A stretch of DNA of 64,000 bases from Amborella trichopoda (GCF_000471905.2 NW_006499207.1:711438-775437), one strand, 5' to 3'; shown: positions 22,901-34,860, counted from the first letter of the stretch. The notes: a model not told the origin generated them from the letters alone. Numbers and translations are program-made.

Positions 22901-23036
22901 TGAGTTTAGTATCCTGGGGATGTGATTCAAGGATACGTCCTCAAACTGGGCCATATGCTATTTTGCAGTATCGTGATAGGGCTTGAGAATGTCCTTTCTT
23001 ATGTCATATATTCCTTTGAGTTGTCTAATAAGCAAC

Positions 23037-23500
23037 TCAGACTCCAAAGATCTCTAGGTGCTCCAAGTCTAGATCGAAGGCTATCTCCAACCGAATTATA
23101 AGGGCCTGATATTCTGCTTCGTTATGAGAACTGGCCTCTATGAGAGAGAAAGAAAGTGGCAATACTCCTCCTTTCGGGGTTAGGAATACCACTTCAGTGC
23201 CTCCACAGTCTGATTGGAAGGCTCCATTAAAGTACAATGCCCACACATGAGGAAGCTCTGTACATAATACTTCTTCATCAGGGAGATCACTTGATAAAGG
23301 AGATTCAACCGGTATGGGGTGTGCTGCAAGAAAATCGGCTAGGGCTTGGCCCTTGATGGCCTTTTGTGGTACATACGTAATGTCGAATTCCATCAACAAT
23401 AATGCCCACTTAGCAAGGTGTCTTGACAAGCATGGGCGTGTCATGAGAAATTTAACAGGATCTGCTTTTGATATGAGTTTCACTTCATGACCAAGCAAGT
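23037..23500 (-). pseudogene. Tat copy 1: archaeal-type RNase H remnant
   Basis: The reading contains ALYFNGAFQSDCGG near 23230 and SSHNEAEYQALI near 23110, which match the (a)RNase H signature that marks the Tat lineage within plant Ty3/gypsy. The preceding part (LMTRPCLSRHLAKWALLLMEFDI) is the connection from the RT-linked RNase H. Decayed. Confidence 0.85.
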
Positions 23501-23513
23501 GGTGATGAAGTTT

Positions 23514-24707
23514 TTATACTACAAATATTAGGGCCAAGCGCATCTTCTCTATAGGGGGATAATTCTTCTCAACCCTTTGCAACCTACGGCTGAGATAATA
23601 CAGTGCCGTTTCTTTTCCCTCGTCATTGTTTTGTGCCAACAATGCCCCGAGTGACTCATACAGAGTGGTCACATATAGGATGAGAGGTTTCCCCAATACT
23701 GGTGTAGAGAGCACTGGATGGTTGAGTAAATATAGCGTGATGTCATCAAGGGCTGCCTGACATGCTTCATCCCAAATGAATGGAGTATCCTTCTTTAACA
23801 GGTGTGTAAAGGGTTTACAATGACCTGAGAGATTTGAGATGAACCTGCGGATATGAGCCAGCTGCCCTTGAAGAGAGCGTAGCTCCCACAATGTGGTTGG
23901 CGACGGCATTTCTTGGATTGCCTTGATCTTGACTAGCTCAACTTCAAGCCCTTGGTGTTTAAAAATGAACCATGAACTTTCCCGAACGCACGCCAAAAAC
24001 GCATTTCAATGGGTTCATTTTAAGCTGATGAAGGCGTAGTCGCTCGAATACCTTTTCAATATCTCTCATGTGAGCATCCTTCTCTTTGGATTTTACCACC
24101 AAGTCATCTACGTAACACTCCACTTCTTTGTGCATCATATCTCTGAAGATGGTCGTCGTTGCTCTCTGATATGTGGCACCAGCGTTCTTTAATCCAAAAG
24201 GCATCATTGTGTAATAAAAGACCCCTTTTGGAGTTAAGAACGCAATGGCTTCCTCATCTTTGGGTGCCATTCGTATCTGATTATACCTAGAGTACTCGTC
24301 CATGAAGGAAAAGATTTGACAGTGAGCCGTAGAATCGATGAGCGTTTCGGTGATTCACAGCGGGAAGTCATCCTTGGGACAGGCTGTATTCAAGTCACGG
24401 AAGTCAATGCAAACCTAATCTGGCCATTCTTCTTCTTGACTGGAACAACATTTGCTAGCCATTTCAGGTACTTGGCTTCGTGAATGAATCCTGCTTGTTT
24501 GAGTTTGGTCACCTCGACATCTATCTGTATTAGGTCAGGCCTAAACCTTCTTGATTTCTGTTTAACAGGTTTGACAGTTGGATAGATGCCAAGATGATGA
24601 ACGGTGACCTGAGGGTCCAAACTAGGCATCTCATGATAATGCCAGGCAAAGATGTCTCGGTTTGCTCGCAAGAAAGTAGTGATATCTCCTTTCTCTTCTG
24701 GAGACAT
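23514..24707 (-). pseudogene. Tat copy 1: reverse transcriptase remnant
   Basis: On the minus strand from 24707: FLRANRDIFAWHYHEMPSLD, VKQKSRRFRPD and AGFIHEAKYLKWLANVVPVKK, the standard N-terminal RT blocks of the Tat lineage. MPFGLKNAGATYQRA and the catalytic YVDD (near 24105) follow, then LNPLKC-like and SLQGQLAHIRRFISN blocks, and an RNase H start (YYLSRRLQRVEKNYPPIEK) to 23514. Reverse transcriptase copies element RNA to DNA. Similar in length to copy 2. Decayed. Confidence 0.9.
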
Positions 24708-26590
24708 ATTTGCTTAAATGACAGTGGGCCTGGGGTCGACTTCGTCACCAAAATTTATTTCCGTGAGCTTGTCAGTTGTGGCTTGACAGCCTTCTTCCCA
24801 TTCTTCCGGGGCCTCTTACAACTCCTCATCATCAGCTGATGTGGTCTTCTTATTAATCTCAAGTGCAGACATCGACAATCCTAACATCTTTGCTTCAAAG
24901 AGGTTTCTAGGGTGCTATGATTTCTGCACCTTTGTTGAACCAAGGGACAAAAGGGTGAACGTCCAACGTGAACCACTTATCAAGCCATTAGGGTTCGATT
25001 TGGAAGTCAAAGGGAAGTTGAGATTCGACGATTGTGGGGCAAGGAGCATCCTTTTACAAATCATATGATCTTTACATGGGTATTGGTAGCATTTGCCCCA
25101 CGCTGGCTAGTACTTCATAGACTTGTACCATATGGCAAGATTCCTAAGAATAGAAGCTTTGCCCTCTCGATTATCTCAATCTCTATTCAAATTCGATCTC
25201 AGGGGGCCACTGGGGTTTCTTTGGCTTCGACTTTTTTTGCTTCTTTGAAGAAGGGAGCTCTGCTTTAGCTTGAGCTGTCAGGGCGTCAGCAAATGTTAAG
25301 AATCCAGTTGCCTAAGCCAGGGCGTTTTTCAACTGCTTATGTTGCGTCTTGCTTATGTTGATTCCTTCGAGTTCTCTGTTGAGAGCCTCGAAGTCTGGAC
25401 ATTTAAATGTTGCACCTGCAGGATACATTTGAGAAGAAGCATGAGAATCAGAAGAGGAGGAAGAAGAAGGAAGGTGGGGCACATTTAAGGTCGTTCCCCT
25501 CATCGTACCGATTTGGGCAGCTTTTTACGTCATCACTAGGGTTGGACGTGTACAGGGATCTTTTAGATCTTTCCCCTGCTTAGACCATTGGGGGGTGCTT
25601 CTAACATCGTCATCCTCATTAGACATGATCTGAGGAGAAGATGACTCAGAGACGTCCTCTTGATGGGATGGGGAAGGAAGGAGGATCGTGCCAGGGATAA
25701 AGCTCAGTAAAGTTGACAGTGGGGGAAGGGGCCTGAGAAATTCCTGCTCGACTGACATTTGAGCCATCTTGTTTCTCTGGCAAGCAGCCCTTGGTGCCCG
25801 TCTCCTTCTGGTTTTATGTAGTGCTCATGATTCGTCTCGCTCAGCTTGCAAACACCATAGCTTGGCGAACTGGTTCTCGTCTTAAAGACTTGAGTCTACT
25901 TCACCCATGGTGAACTATCCATGGCTAGGAAGTTGAGGTTTTAGTAGGACCTGAATCATTATAATGAAGGTCTTGTGTCAGGAGGCCCTCTTACACCAGT
26001 GGAGTAATAGTTGAGGATCACTTACTGGAACATTGCAAGAATCCTGACATTCCTGTATTTTCTTTGTGATATATCATGGAAATTGGTACATTCCCATAAG
26101 TAGTGCCCCCATATCTGGTGATACGGGCACCAACGGCCCTCAGTTCCCTGGGCAAGGCGTAGGGGCTGCCTTGCCTATTTCGGTGTGATAAGACCTTCTT
26201 GAAGCATTATAACGAAAAAGGCGTGAAGGAGACCAAGGGCTTCGTCTTCCTCTTGGATCGTAACTGTTTAGGAGGCTTCTGCTGCCCAGAATGACTTTTT
26301 TAGTTCTTCAAGTTTGATCTGACCCTTCTGAATCAGAAACTTGATAATGACTTTCAGCGTGAAGCAGTCATCTGTGGGGTGGCTGACCCTTCAATGGTAA
26401 GCACAGTAATTTTCCGAGGTATCGAGTCCAACTTGATCAGGGATCTTTGCCTCCTGAAGCTCGATCATGTTCTATTTCAATAATAATTGGAATAGCATAG
26501 GGATCCATTCCTTTTCAAAGGGGTAGACCTTGTTCCTATGCCTGGTCTAATAGTCATCCCGATTAAGATTCGCATGTGGGGCTACTCGGT
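24708..26590 (-). pseudogene. Tat copy 1: region between gag and RT
   Basis: Carries segments parallel to copy 2 (34861-36440), such as FEALNRELEGINISKTQHKQL (about 25315-25400) and a Pro/Ser-rich piece near 25525-25767. Just before RT the reading EINFGDEVDPRPTVI matches the usual Tat leader to RT. An aspartic protease should lie here in the family, but I could not recognise its D-S/T-G site. Decayed. Confidence 0.55.
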
Positions 26591-26597
26591 TGTGTCA

Positions 26598-27106
26598 CTA
26601 TTGTTGCTTGCCTACCTGAGGCATTGTCATTATTGTGCTCACGCCCTTTGAGAGGTCCAAAGTATAGGAGAGAGCCTTCTTTGAATCAATGACCGTGACA
26701 ACTGCACTGATCACTCCTTTTTGTTGGTTGCCCCGGGTGTTAGTCAGAGAGCTACCATTGCCCCGATTGTTTCCCGAGCTTGCAGATAGTTGTCGCGACC
26801 CACCATGGTGGCGTGATAGGCTTTCTATGCGGATCGATTTAGAGATCAACTCTAACATGGAAGTTGGATTGGGGGCCTCGACATGTAGAGCAATTTCGGG
26901 TCGCATGTTCCATACACAAGTTTGAACTGCTTCCTTCTCAGGCATGGGATTGAGATGGCGAGCAGCTAATTTGCTCTATCTTGATATGAACTGGTCCACG
27001 GGTTCATCAGGGTCTAGGGTTAGGGTGAGAAGCTCAATGGTTTGAACCTCTCTCTCGACCTTGTAGAAGCGCTAATGGAAGAGTTTCTCTATTTCCCCCC
27101 AAGTAT
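26598..27106 (-). pseudogene. Tat copy 1: gag remnant
   Basis: KEAVQTCVWNMRPEIALHVE and LELISKSIRIESLSRHHGG match the gag of copy 2 (36950-37070) and copy 4 (48880-48960). The upstream end stops at about 27106, where a Tekay LTR piece begins; the switch occurs inside a shared CTTCAAAC. Confidence 0.75.
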
Positions 27107-28640
27107 GCTTCAAACCTCCAACGTCCACCCACCTTTAGCATAGATGTCAATACTCTTCACTCTACAATTATGAAATTAAGATAAAATGAGCTAAAAGCCC
27201 AGTAAGCGGATCCACACCAATGCATCCCAACTAACATAATCGTGATAACAAAATGCAATGCAAATAAAATCACCAGGTATCAAGTGAATCCTCCAATATA
27301 CTTCTCATCATTCTAACATTTATATGATAAAAGCAGTTTAATATATAATGCATAATTCACAATCATCTTACTTAAAGTAGAATAGTAAGGAGAACAGATC
27401 ACAGTCATAAAATTCGTAAGGCCCTACTCTTGAAGTAGAAGTTTTATTGCTCAGGTTAAGCCAATCTTTCTGCTTATAACCTCTACCCTCGTTTAGGAGG
27501 GAGGACAATGACAAGTGGGTGTCCCACTTCGTAATGCCCTCACACACACACACACATATCTCCAGAGCGCTTTGGAGTTTTCGATAGGCAGTGGCCTTAC
27601 AAGACACGACCCTCTCCTTATGCCCTTATGGCGAGAGGGTGTTACACTACCATTGGGTGACCTAATGCGTAGTGCCCATAAAAATATGGGGGGCACGACC
27701 CTCCCAATTATTTATATCCTGACTCCCATCTTATCATGGGGAGACAAGGAAAGATCACAACTGCCGGCACCATCATACACAGAGTAGGTACCCTTCTCAT
27801 CAGGCAGCTGCCAATACCATCATTCACATAGTAGGTGCTCATTCACACAACACATAAGCAGCACGGTACCAACATTCACACAGTAGGTACCCCTTTCTCA
27901 TATCACACAAGCAACATGATACCATCATTCACACAATAGGTATCTCTTCACATATCGCATGAGCATCATGATACCATCATTCACACAGTATGTACTCCTT
28001 TCTCATATCGTATAAGCAGCGTGATACCATCATTCACACAGTAGGTATCTATTCATATATCGCATGAGCAGCATGATACCATCATTCACACAGTAGGGAT
28101 CTATTCACATATCTCATGAGCAGCAAGAAACCATCATTCACATAGTAGGTATCTATTCACCTATTGCATGAGCAACATAGTATCACATTATGACGATATC
28201 AATATTTCATCACGATAGTAGCAATATCAAATTAGATAGTGGCATATCACATTTAAGCAATCTCATGATGACATTACCATAATAATAATGACATTATTCC
28301 AGTTAAGCCTTACAACTCGATTTCTTGCCATCAAGAGTGATGATATACGCTCACTATTAGGGTTGTAACATTTAGTTCGTTTAAAGTTTGAAGATAATTC
28401 CAAAACCAATTTTGTACTAAACACACTTATCCTTCAAATGGGATTGGTTCAAAGACAATTGGACCCCGTTTGGCCTCTTAAAGGTTCAAAGAGGTAAGGG
28501 TTTACTAGCTGCACCCTACGGTGCACAGGGGGCAGCGGCCTACCCTGTTTCATATCACTATAACCACCAAACCGTGAAGCAACTTGCGACGGTTTCAAAA
28601 CAAAAGTTTGAGCTAAGACGTACATCTTTCTAGGGATAAA
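27107..28640 (-). mobile_element. Tekay LTR fragment between Tat copies 1 and 2
   Basis: Aligns in order with 52670-54390 of the solo LTR: a CCACCCACCTTT-GC-CAG block, CTTCACTCTACA, ATGAGCTAAAAGCC, GGGAGGGAGGACAATGACAAGTGG, GAGAGGGTGTTACACTAC, and CATATCACTATAAC near the end. Both LTR ends are missing, so no target duplication can be looked for. Inside is an array unlike that of the solo LTR. Confidence 0.75.
27770..28180. repeat. Tandem array, about 57-bp unit, in Tekay LTR fragment
   Basis: Seven or so units of ACCATCATTCACACAGTAGG followed by TATCTATTCACATATCGCAT and GAGCAGCATGAT. It occupies the same place in the LTR as the array at 53370-53830, which has a different unit. Confidence 0.85.
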
Positions 28641-28699
28641 ACAGTCAAGACCATACACAAGCAAAGTGCTCAGATGGAAATGGTAACTTGACGAAGTAT

Positions 28700-29040
28700 G
28701 GCTAACAGAAGCGAACTTCACTGGGGATTGGGGGGGCAACTGTGACTCCCTGGTGAAAGATGAAACTTTATGGAGAATTGACTTTTGAGAGGTAAACGGA
28801 CCCCTGGGGATAAGGTAGCTTAGTGTGAAGCTAACCCACTGGGGATTGGACAACTAAGAATTACCCTAACTTCACTGGGGATGATGGGCCACAGTATGGG
28901 TGTGAATCCTAGTGGGGGATGAGGGACAGCTCCTAACTTCATTGGGGGAGTCATAGTTTAGGTGCAACAGCATGAGTGTAAGTCCACTAGAGATGACATG
29001 TCCTATATTGGGTACACAACTCCACTAGGGATAGTGGTAG
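28700..29040 (-). repeat. Repeats resembling the primer-tRNA end (copy 2)
   Basis: CAACTCCACTAGGGA at 29017-29031 (plus strand) is the exact sequence of this element's primer site, but on the opposite strand. Weaker forms (ACTTCACTGGGGAT, CCCACTGGGGATTGG, TCCACTAGAGATG) recur every 30-50 bp near 28716, 28826, 28871, 28903, 28940 and 28982. Confidence 0.75.
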
Positions 29041-29790
29041 GGCATACACTGCTTGAAAATATTGCCGGCACCATGTGTAGCATTGATGGTTTTTTAAGAA
29101 TATTCAACCAGCATTGGGTTTTCACAACACAACCGGCGCTGTTCAGCTGTCATTGTGAATGACCCGTGGTATTATCTGAAGGCTACAGACACTGAGTTAA
29201 CCGGTGCTGGGGTAATTTTGGAGACACACCCGACGCTAAGAAAATCGACACAAGGGTCGTATTTGGTAACACACATGGTGCTAAGTCAATGAGTGCGAGG
29301 GTCGTATTTGGAACCACACTCGACACTAAGTCAACTGGGCCTAGGGTTGTTTGGAGACACACCTCGAGCTAAGTGAACCGACGCTAAGGTTGTATTTGGA
29401 AACACACCAGGTGCTAGGTCAACCGGAGCTAAGGTTGTATTTGGATACACACCCAACACTAAGTCAGCCGAAGCTAGGGTTTTTTGGAGGCACATCCGAC
29501 GCTAAGTCAACCTGTGCTAAGGTTGTATTTGGAAACACACCCGACACTAAGTCAACTGGTGCTAGGGTCATTTATGGAAACACACCCGGTGCTAAGTCAA
29601 TCAGCGATAGGGTTGTATTTGGAAACGCACCCGGTGCTAAGTGAACCAGCGCTAGGGTCGTATTTGGAAACACACCTAGGGCTAAGTTAACCGGTGCTAG
29701 GGATGTCTAGAGATACACTGAGCGCTAAGTCAATCGGTGCTAGGGTAATTTGGAATTCACTCGGCGCTACATCAACCGGCGCTGGGGATG
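29040..29790 (+). repeat. 51-bp tandem array with CCGGCGCT-type cores (copy 2)
   Basis: About 12 units of the form GTATTTGGAAACACACCC, a GGTGCTAAGTCAACC link, then GGCGCTAGGGTT. Because 51 is a multiple of three, an open frame with a 17-residue repeat (LETHP-LSQP type) runs through it; this is a by-product of the period. Stands 120-870 bp before the TATA block at 29911. Confidence 0.85.
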
Positions 29791-29904
29791 GATTGATGAG
29801 AGTTACCTCCGGCCTTGTGTCGAAGCCCGACCTGGCTCATTGTTGCTTGGCTTCCCTTGGATGCAACTGATATTTTGAGTTTATGAAGGGCTTTTGAGGG
29901 CATC

Positions 29905-31480
29905 GTAGTCTATATAAGGGGGTAAAATCTCGTTTTCTATCATTTTTCACCAAGGGTAAAAGCTTTCAGCAACATTTTTCTTCAACAGTGACGAGAGGGT
30001 GTGCCCGGTTGAAGTTTCGACGAGCAATGGGACCTCTACAATAGTCTCTTCAAGGAAAAACCTTCAGCAGACAGCAGGATTTCGGCGAAGGTTTTGTAGA
30101 GAAGACCATTCGACACACAAGCTTCCCCAAGGATTCGGTGAGTTTGCAAACAAAGCGATGGGGAAAGGAGAGCTTTTCGGGAAGCAGAGGAGTCTCCAGC
30201 TGTCGTTTTTCTTTCTGGAAGAGGCGGGAAACACATCAATGAGTATTTCCTCACTTCTTGAGAGCTTTCTTGGGATTTTTAAGGGGTTTCCCGACGGTTG
30301 TGAAAGTTTTTCGGCACTGCTCGTGGTGTTGCAAAAGTTTCCCGATGAGGTTTTGGTGAAGTCCAGGCCAAAAGATGTAGGCGGGAAAGTTTTCCTGTGA
30401 GTTTCCAACTGTGTGGGAGTAATTCCAATGGAAATTGAACCATCACATGAGGTGGGGTGTACAGTTGCCGGCGGCGTACCATCGCGAGGAAGGCATACAG
30501 TTGCTGGAGGTGAACCATCATCCTTGGAAAGTGTGTGACTATTAAGGAGGTATGAAAACTTAAGTTTTGAAAAACGAGGAGTCTCGAGAGGTGAACAGTC
30601 GCAACGGAGCCGACGTTAACAGAAGTGCAACTGGCGCTGAGGCAACCGGCGCTGATGGTTTGGAGTTTCGAGCCAACTGGCGCTGAACCTCAAGACAGGC
30701 AACCGGTGCTAAGTGCAAGGAGCACAATCGACGCTGGTCTTTGGAGAGCACAACCGACACTGACTTCAGTCGGCACTCGTTCGCACATGTGTCTTATCAC
30801 TATGCGAAGAGAGGTGTTCGCATCATATGCAGGGTTCACGGCGCTCGACGATGAGCTACGTACGGTGACGTTCATGGGTTGGCAAAAAGTGGCGAAGGAT
30901 GGGTTGTGGCTTGTGGTACCTGTTGGAAGCCAAATCCACCACGATAATAGTGAGGTCCATGTTGTTCTATGGAAGGGCATCCACTGTAACAGGGCATGCT
31001 TTCCTTCATAGGCCAGCTCCTTGCCTGGGCAGCCCCTCTTGTATGTTTGATATACACGTTGAATGGATCCTACGTCGTATGTTTGACATACATGTCAGAT
31101 GAGGTATCTGGCTTGTATGTTTGACATACGCGTCGGATGGACTGAGGCTAACTTCTTGGAGTGGCTCTACTTTGTCTTCTGGCCTGTAACCATCCTCTTA
31201 CTCGTCAGATGAATTAAGTTAATTCTCCAAGTGGTTCGGCTTCTTCTTCATGCGGAGGTCCTTCCTTTCGTGGGTTTGCTTCTTCCTCATGGGATAGACA
31301 TTTGTTTTGGCCTGTAACCATCTTCTTACTCTCAGATGCAAGAGCAAAAGCACAAGTTTTGGTTTGTTACTGTCCTCTTATCCTCAGATGCAAGCGACTT
31401 GTCACCTCCCTATCAATGGGTTTTTGTAACTGGTAACTTATTTTTATTGTAATAAAAAGTTAGCCTTTTGTTTGGACTAT
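29905..31480 (+). other. Opposite-strand transcription-unit-like segment in Tat 3' region (copy 2)
   Basis: The best preserved of three: CTATATAAGGGGG (29910-29922) in the context TTTTGAGGGCATCGTAG, and AATAAAA (31451-31457) about 1.54 kb on. Two open frames of 133 and 128 codons (29999-30400 and 30625-31011) follow on the plus strand. The second contains the VGSQ...DNSEVHVVLWKG segment shared with copy 1. I recognise no protein family in either. Direction is opposite to pol of the host element. A nested solo LTR of another family is the main alternative, but I see no terminal repeats or target duplication. Confidence 0.5.
30600..30780 (+). repeat. CCGGCGCTG-core tandem array, downstream (copy 2)
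   Basis: Units such as GCAACCGGCGCTGATG, GCCAACTGGCGCTGAA and CACAATCGACGCTGG, about 30-35 bp apart. Parallel to 20420-20645. Confidence 0.75.
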
Positions 31481-31534
31481 CTTGCTTGTTTTCACATTGA
31501 GTCCCACACATCATGCATAGTACTTCTTTAGGTA

Positions 31535-32990
31535 TCACCCATTGACAGGGGGCATTGCCTTTTCTCCATCAGGATGTGCCAATATGTAGGCTCCGTTAGA
31601 CGAGACCTTTTTGACTGTAAAGGGACCTTCCCACTTAGGCTCAAACTTCCCTTTGCACCGGCCATGCATGACAATAGGCCTCCTGACAGCTAACACTTGA
31701 TCACCACGGGCGAATGAGAGGATCTTGACAGACTTGTCCAGAGCCCTCTTCATTCTCCCTTGGTTGAGTTCAAGGTTCTGCTGAGCTTCTAGCCTCTTTT
31801 CGTCGAGTGCATCCAATTCTTGATACCGGAGCTCGACTCTCTCATCTTTGGTTATTCCTTAGTGAATAACGACTCACAATGAACGGATTTGTTTTTCAAG
31901 AAGTAAAACTGCTTCACCCCCATAGACCAGAGAATGAGGAGTGGAATTAGTAGCATTTCATGTAGTAGTACGATAAGCCCACAGTGCTTCAGGAAGCTTC
32001 TCATGCCAGTTCTTCCTTGTTTTCGATACTGACTTTCTTATAACATTGTATAGAGTCTTATTGAAAGCCTCAACTAATTCATTCACCCTAGGGTGGTACA
32101 TAGTTGAGTACTTCCACTCGAATCTGAATTGGTTTAACTAAGTGATCGATGTGATGACTCCTAATTGAGGACCATTGTGAAATATAATCTGGTCAGGCAC
32201 TCCGAATCAGTATATGATATGATGTCGAATGAAGTAGGCCATTGTTGACCCAAGAACCTACTTAAGGGGGATGCTTCAGCCCACTTAGAGAAATAACTTG
32301 TTGCAGCTAGGATAAAAACATGGCCCATTGCGGAAGGGGGGTCAATAGGCCCTACGATGTCCATACCCCATTGTGAGAAGGGCCATGATGCAACCGTCGG
32401 GTGTAAGGGCTCTGTAGGCTAGTGAACCAGGCTGGAGTGTATTTAGCATACTTGACACTTTTTAGCATAACTTAAGGAATCAACTATCAAGGAAGGCGAA
32501 TATTATCCCAACCTACGTATTCGTTCGTAGAGTTCAGTACCCAACTGGTGTAGTCTACAGATGCCTAAGTGGACTTCTTCTAGCATTTTATTTGCTCCTT
32601 GAATGTTGACGCATCTAAGAAGAATGCTGTCAAACGACTGTCTGAAGAGAGCATCTCTCTCAAGGAGGGTATACTTGGTAGACATTCGTCATATGCTGTT
32701 GCATTCGGTATGATCTTTTGGGACCTTGCCATGTTTTAGGAAACTCGTGTTGGGCTCTCTCCAATCTTCTACCTGCTCAATTTCTGCACACATTGGGTCA
32801 AAGAATTCTGGTCCTTGATTTTGACCCTTAGCTTCTTGACTATGTACTATTGCTTGTACAATTTTGATTACTTCTTTGGCCGATAGAAGTGCTCCGAATG
32901 GATAAGGGGGACACTCGGGGAAGATAGTTCTCTCGTCATCTGCATCGATCTCGGTTCTTAGTTCGATGTGTCTCTATTCTGCCACCTAAA
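31535..32990 (-). pseudogene. Tat copy 2: integrase remnant
   Basis: C-terminal segment (31816-31535) with LNQGRMKRALDKSVKIL and KWEGPFTVKKVSSNGAY. Core near 32364-32161 reading MDIVGPIDPPSAMGHVFILA and YFSKWAEA, containing the first catalytic Asp of the DDE set. The zinc-binding side near 32685-32503 has TKYTLLERDALFRQSF and VHLGICRLHQ. It is collinear with copy 1 throughout. Decayed, with several breaks. Confidence 0.85.
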
Positions 32991-33099
32991 CAAGCGTTAG
33001 CCTCCTTGGGATATGACTCAAGGAGGCTAAATTAACCAAAAATTTAGCCTCCTGGGGATATGACTCAAGGATAAGCCTTCAAATTGGGCAATAAACGAT

Positions 33100-33482
33100 T
33101 TTGCAGTATCGTGATAAGGCTTGAGAGTGTCTTTTCTCACATCATAGATCCCTTTGAGTTGCTCGATAACCAACTCAGAGTCACCATAGATCTTAAGCTA
33201 CTCCAAGTTGAGATTGAAGGCTATCTCGAGTCCGATTATAAGGGCCTGATATTCTGCCTCATTATGAGAGTCGGTTTGAGCAAGAGAGAACAAAAGTGGC
33301 AATATTCCTCCTCTCGGAGTCAGGAATTCTACTCCAACACCTCCTCGATCTGATTGGAAGGCTCCATCGAAGTATAATTTCCACATAAGAAAAAGATCAA
33401 CACAGAATACTTCTTCATCGAGGAGGTCACTTGATAAAGGAGTTTCTGATGGTACAGGGTGTGCCCCGAGAAAGTCAGTCAA
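33100..33482 (-). pseudogene. Tat copy 2: archaeal-type RNase H remnant
   Basis: KLYFDGAFQSDRGGVGVEFL retains the first catalytic Asp region and DSHNEAEYQALIIG the Glu region. It is slightly closer to the family pattern than copy 1. A short local repeat of TTAGCCTCCTGGGATATGACTCAAGG lies near 32998-33075 upstream on the plus strand. Confidence 0.85.
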
Positions 33483-34860
33483 GGCTTGATCCTTGATGGC
33501 CTTCTATGGGACATACATGATATCAAACTCCATCGCAATAATGCCCACTTGGCAATGTGTCCCAACAAGCATGGGCGTGTCATGAGAAACTTTACAGGAT
33601 CAACTTTTGATATAAATTTTACTTCATGACCAAGCAAGTAATGGCAGAGTTTCTGTACTACGAAAATCAAGACTAGACACATCTTTTCTATCAGGGGATA
33701 ATTCTTCTCAGCCCCCTGCATCCTGCAGCAGAGGTAATATAACTTAGTCTCTTTCCCCTCTTTAATGTTTTGTGCCAACAATGCTCAAAGTGACTCTTCT
33801 AAAGCAGTCACATATAGAATGAAGGGCTATCCCAATACTGGTGTAGAGAGTACTGGAGGGTTGAGTAAATAATGCTTGATGTCGTCAAGGGCTGCCTAAC
33901 ATGTTTCATCCTAGATGAATGGTGTATCTTTCTTTAGTAGGTGTGTAAAGGGTTTACAATGACCTGAGAGGTTTGAGATGAACCTGCGAATGTATGTCAG
34001 TGGACCTTGGAGGGAGTGCAATTCTCGAAGTGAAGTCGGTGGTGGCATTTCTTGGATGTCCTTGATCTTAACAGGCCCAACATCAAGCCCTCGATGTCTA
34101 ACGATGAACTCTAAGAGTTTTCCCGAACGCACTCCAAAAGTGCATTTTAACGGGTCCATTTTTACTAGATGGAGACGCAAGCATTTGAACACCTTTTCGA
34201 GATATCTCATATGAGCATCCTTCTCTTCTGATTTTACCACCAAGTCATCCACATAACACTCCACCTCTTTGTGCATCATGTCTCGACAAATGGTTGTCAT
34301 TGCTCTCTGGTATGTGGTGCCGGCATTCTTTTATCCAAAAAGCATCATTCTGTAACAGAAGACCCCTTCAGAGTTAAGAATGTTGTGGCCTCTTCATCTT
34401 CAGGCACCATCCTTATCTGATAATACCCGGAGTATCCATCCATGAAGGAAAAGATTTGACAATGTGCTGTGGAGTCGATAAGAATCTCGATGAATAGCAA
34501 CTAGAAGTCATCCTTGGGACAAGCTGTATTCAAATCGTAAAAGTCAATACAGACCCTGATTTGACCATTCTTCTTCTTGATCGGAATGACATTTGCTAGC
34601 CATTTTGGGTACTTGACTTCACAGATGAAACCTAGTTGTCTAAGTTTGGTTTCCTCGGCATCTATCTCCATTTCAAGATTAGGCTTGAATCTTCTTAATT
34701 TCTGTTTGATAGGTTTGACAGTTGGATCAATGCCGAGACGGTGAACGACGACTTAACAGTCTAAACGGGGCATCTCATGGTAATGTCAAGCAAAGACGTC
34801 CCAGTTCTTTTTTAAGAAGACAATGAACTCCTCTTTCTCATCTATAGACATTCTCGCTGA
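33483..34860 (-). pseudogene. Tat copy 2: reverse transcriptase remnant
   Basis: Contains VECYVDDLVVKSEEKDAH (near 34250), LKCTFGVRSGKLLEFI, SLQGPLTYIRRFISNLSGH and, towards the left, YYLCCRMQGAEKNYPLIEK, the usual Tat RT order. The upstream blocks near 34560-34860 parallel copy 1 from RDIFAWHYHEMP onwards. Decayed. Confidence 0.88.

Larger units (their letters stand above)
28641..31534 (-). mobile_element. Tat copy 2: 3' non-coding region (partial)
   Basis: Parallel to 19080-21388 of copy 1, in the same orientation. It holds PBS-complement-like repeats (28700-29040), a 51-bp array with CCGG-GCT cores (29040-29790), the TATA-bearing block (29905-29935), a second array (30600-30780) and the AATAAAA at 31451. 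The LTR-side part and the 3' LTR are not present; a Tekay LTR piece adjoins at 28640. Confidence 0.75.

Noticed and set aside
29351-29690. Overlapping frames encoding a 17-residue LETHP-LSQP repeat protein
   Set aside because: The frame stays open because the DNA repeat is 51 bp, a multiple of three; neighbouring units and other copies do not keep it.
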